Positions 61,187 to 64,000 of a DNA stretch of 64,000 bases are shown one piece after another. Source of the stretch: Oscarella lobularis (taxonomy: Eukaryota; Porifera; Homoscleromorpha; Homosclerophorida; Oscarellidae); contig NC_089187.1 of the NCBI RefSeq assembly GCF_947507565.1, positions 2,232,001 through 2,296,000 on the forward strand, given 5' to 3'. The notes below the pieces were generated by a model that had not been told where the DNA came from, did no database searches, and saw nothing but the letters and a program-made list of their open reading frames with translations. Position 1 is the stretch's first letter; each line of letters opens with the position of its first letter. A program made the position numbers and the translations under genes.

Positions 61187-61758
61187 ATGGAATTTTACCT
61201 CAATTGCGGTCATATAGTCTTTCATTCTTTCTGGTTTGGCGCTCAGACGTGGCTTCTTGGATTTCAAGGTTCGAAGACGTATTATAAGCCCTCTATGTAC
61301 TAAGAACCGGCATCGTAGGCTTTCTTCTTCGATCGACGGTCACTCGTCAGGAGTTCGGCTTCATTCAAAGTCGAATATTCCGCGCTTTTTTTCGCGTTGG
61401 CACGATCGCGTCCACCGCGTCGCTCGCCTGCTTCGCTCTCGCGCACCACCCCGTCGAAGTGACGTCAGAAAAAATCCAGCTAGCGTGCTTGTCCGTTTCT
61501 CTAGCAACAACGGCTTTAAACTTCGCGTGGGTCAATCCGACCGTTACAAACTACATGGTCGAACGTCTTTCCATTGAAAAAAGTGCCGGTGTAGTCGATC
61601 GAGTTCTAACAGCCGATCTAGAACCCCTCAAAGATGACAAAAAGTATCAGGAAGTGTCAAAGCGCTTTCGACGCTATCACGGCGTCTCCGTTCTTCTTCT
61701 ACTCTCATCCGTTGCGTGCATGTTCGTTCACGGGTGCATTATAGCTACGAAAATATAA
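61187..61758 (+). CDS. TMEM205: TMEM205-like membrane protein
   Basis: Two exons, 61187-61268 and 61319-61758, giving 173 residues. Four predicted transmembrane helices. Family landmarks: HSFWFGAQTWLLGFQGFLL, then TRQEFGFIQSRIF, then the helix VGTIASTASLACFALAHH, then LSVSLATTALNFAWVNPTVT and a C-terminal KRFRRYHGVSVLLLLSSVAC. The (G/A)xQTW and QSRIF/QSKLF plus FRxxHGxS motifs match TMEM205. In humans the protein is linked to cisplatin resistance; its basic function is unknown. Convergent with the next gene: only 17 bp separate the stop codons. Confidence 0.85.
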
Positions 61759-61775
61759 ACCCCATACAAAAATAA

Positions 61776-64000
61776 CTATTTTCGTTGATTTGGCGTGCTG
61801 GAGCTTCGATTAAAATTTTCCGATTTGATTCGCGCCTGCGCGTGCCCGTAACTTCTGCTTTTCTCCGTCGTTTGCTTCTTTCGTCCTCCTTTGTGCACTT
61901 GATTCCATCCTCTTGCAGTCGTAGAGGCCACTGTCGCCATTTCTTTACCCGTAGCGGCGCTGCGCGTTCTTCGCACCGGACCGCTCGCGTCATTGGTTCT
62001 ACCCGATATCCCGGATGTACTATGCCTATGCGCGCCGCCGCGCACTTTCGCCTCTATGCCCCACGCCGCGTCGCTGCTTCCGCGACGCTCGTGCGAATCC
62101 CTACGACTAGGCCATTTCTGAACTTGCGATTGACTCTCGCCGGCGTATAAGCCGACTCCGAGCGCGGCGCTGGTGTCGCCGCGCTGCCACGCCCCTCCGA
62201 CGCTAGACACGTGCACTTTCGGCGTGCCCGTTTTCAGCACGTGACTATACGAAAACGTCGTATCCGGAAGTTTCGCATCCGCGGCGACGATCGCCGAAGA
62301 GGGGCCGCTACCGCTATTTACGGATCCGTAATCGCAGCTGCTATCGCCGAGTTGGAAACTCGACGTCGGCAAAGCGTGGGCGTGACTTTTCAGCTGCAGT
62401 TGCGCCGTTTTCTCGATCGTTAACGGAATTTCCGTGCCTAGCTCGGCGTCGTAGACCATTCGCATACTTCTCGGCTTCTTAACGAAATTCTAAGAGCAAT
62501 CGTAGCGAAATCGTTTACGGATACAAATCTCTAGATCTCACCTCGAACGTTATAACGCATTCGACTTCAACTAATCGACCTCTCTTGCCCACGCGCCACT
62601 TTCCCATACAAAACGGTGCCTAATAGAAACGAGACTCCCCCCCAATGACCCCAGCCGCTTCCAATCCCACCCCACCTGACTGACAACAACGATATCAATA
62701 GGAACCGCTTTAGAAAAGATAAAGGCGACCTCCTACACAGCGATAAGCATAGATGCATAAAACACGAACCGATTAGCATACTTTTACGAGACTCAGAGCG
62801 TTGTCGTTGTCGTCGTCGTCGCCGTCATCGTCGTCCAACTCGAGATACATTTTATATTTGATATCGGATCCCGTGCCTCGTCGACAGTGCATTCCCATAG
62901 CGAACGTAGCCGTAATCGACTGCAACGTAGCCGGAGAAACTTCCTGCGATACGCGGCCGCATTTAGGGTCTCGTTACGTAAAGAAAAGATGCTTACTAGC
63001 TGAGTGACTAACGGTGGAAAATTCCGCATTCTTTCGTTGCGTCTACGCAGCTTGTCTATCTCGTCCTAATGCTATTGATATACAGATGCCGCAATCTCCC
63101 CCCCTGGGGCCCCTTCCCCTACCGTAAGCTCGACTCTATGCCCCACGGAAAGGATTCCCATCTCCTGCAAGCCGCCGTCGGTCAGCATAAGAATTCTATA
63201 GAGAATATTTATTTCTCCCCCCCCCCTGGGTTGTCCACCCACTAATTATACCTCTTCCCGTTTATATTATTATCCATAAAAATTTGCGCATACATAGCCA
63301 AATCGCGGCCATAGCCTTGGGGGAAAAGAGAAACGTCGTTTTTCGTATGGGTACGTATGCTGTACTGACCGGAAACTCCGAGACTTCGAATCCACGCGTA
63401 CTACGTGAAAAAAAAGGGGGGGGGGGGGGGGGGGGGGGGGGGCGAGTTACGGTTAATGAAGCCCGCAGGGGGGGAGGGAAACTATACCACGTCCTTTTCC
63501 GACCACGCTGTCACGTCGTGGTTCTCGGGCGTTTTTATTTGGGCTAAACTCTCGAGTTCTCGTTCTCGTTCGGACAACTTAAGTTCTCTCTTGGAAAGAA
63601 CCGCACGATTATACGCGCGGCGACGAACTAAACTATGCCGCCGACCTTAAGAAGTTGATTCTCACGCAAGTTGAGATCATTCTCAAGGCGTTTTAACCGA
63701 CTCAAAGTCGTCTCAATTTCCTCCCTAATAATAATAGAAAGACTCGCTACTATTCTCTGAAAGAATGCCACCTATCCAAACGTGGGGGAAGTCAAATAAG
63801 AAAAGGAAACGTACGAAAGAACGAGACCCCAGACCCATTTCGGATAAGTGACATTCGATCTATTTACGCCTACATCCACGTGGCTTTGCTATGAAGAAAC
63901 GATTCGGTTGCATTGGACAGGGTGTCTAAGAGAGTCGAATTCCCAATTTCGATCTCTTCTCTCTTCTTATCGTCGCTTACCGTCTCGCGCCATCGCCTGA
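61776..64000 (-). CDS. MAP3K20: MAP3K20 (ZAK/MLTK), C-terminal part, partial at right edge
   Basis: Ribotoxic-stress and osmotic-stress MAP kinase kinase kinase; the kinase domain lies beyond the window. In order from the right edge: LDTLSNATESFLHSKATWM (63880-63960, end of the kinase region), leucine zipper EEIETTLSRLKRLENDLNL / RELKLSERERELESLAQIKT, and SAM domain DVTAWSEKDV / YAWIRSLGVSG / YGRDLAMYAQIFMDNNINGK / LMLTDGGLQEMGILSVGHRVE. Then DKLRRRNERMRNFPPLVTQ, FAMGMHCRRGTGSDIKYKMYLE with an acidic loop, EVAFIFSKAVPIDIVV, and APFCMGKWRVGKRGRLVEVE. A Ser/Arg-rich tail ends GWNQVHKGGRKKQ...TPNQRK at 61776. The blocks after the SAM match the ZAK-alpha isoform, including its ribosome-sensing tail region. 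One intron contains a 27-base G run. Confidence 0.9.
63416..63442 (+). repeat. 27-base G homopolymer in a MAP3K20 intron
   Basis: An uninterrupted run of G on the plus strand (C on the transcribed strand's RNA sense) in the intron between the two halves of the SAM domain. The true length is unreliable in most sequencing chemistries. Confidence 0.9.

Overview
The window is nuclear DNA from a small-genome eukaryote, most likely an early-branching animal; a sponge, and perhaps a homoscleromorph sponge, is my best guess. Genes lie on both strands and are packed 20-300 bp apart in many places. Most are cut by many introns of about 45-80 bp, often AT-rich with TAAT/AAATA runs. Several products point to an animal: a Cdk5 activator (p35 family), myosin-X with PH-MyTH4-FERM tail, ZAK/MAP3K20, GT29 sialyltransferases, TMEM205 and a GRIP golgin. 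There are no bacterial operons, CRISPR arrays or prophage.

Left third (1-13.4 kb): a scrambled segmental-duplication array. Its ancestral unit appears to have been ACAD11-like gene > GT29 gene > (convergent) 2OG-oxygenase/TPR gene < > methylmalonyl-CoA mutase gene. There are six intronless sialyltransferase copies: four with open frames (2039, 3465, 9499, 12396), one frameshifted (6299) and one 3' fragment (4640). Between them lie broken pieces of the neighbouring genes, namely TPR exons on the minus strand, mutase exons and acyl-CoA dehydrogenase exons. A terminal-inverted-repeat element sits in the 5' end of the first copy. The 3' half of an ACAD11-like gene with intact exons opens the window.

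13.4-19.1 kb: the apparently intact source genes of the passenger fragments. A membrane-anchored 2OG-Fe(II) oxygenase with C-terminal TPRs lies on the minus strand. It is divergent, with only 51 bp between start codons, from a complete methylmalonyl-CoA mutase gene.

19.2-34.6 kb: CFAP210-like ciliary gene, NIK-like MAP3K, a small membrane protein (minus), the single-exon Cdk5 activator, a CCDC177-like coiled-coil gene, TRAPPC2 (sedlin), and an unusual predicted doubly acylated GTPase with a long N-terminal extension. 34.6-37.6 kb holds no clear gene but carries minisatellites and a ~290 bp tandem repeat.

37.6-64 kb, mostly minus strand: myosin-X, an unrecognised two-TM/coiled-coil gene, CFAP221 (PCDP1), a very long GRIP-domain golgin (golgin-245 type) and class I ARF. 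TMEM205 follows on the plus strand, divergent from ARF. The LZ-SAM-C-terminal part of MAP3K20/ZAK runs off the right edge. Exon structures were assembled by eye from frame continuity, splice consensus and remembered family conservation; no alignment was run. An unusual number of introns begin with GC instead of GT.
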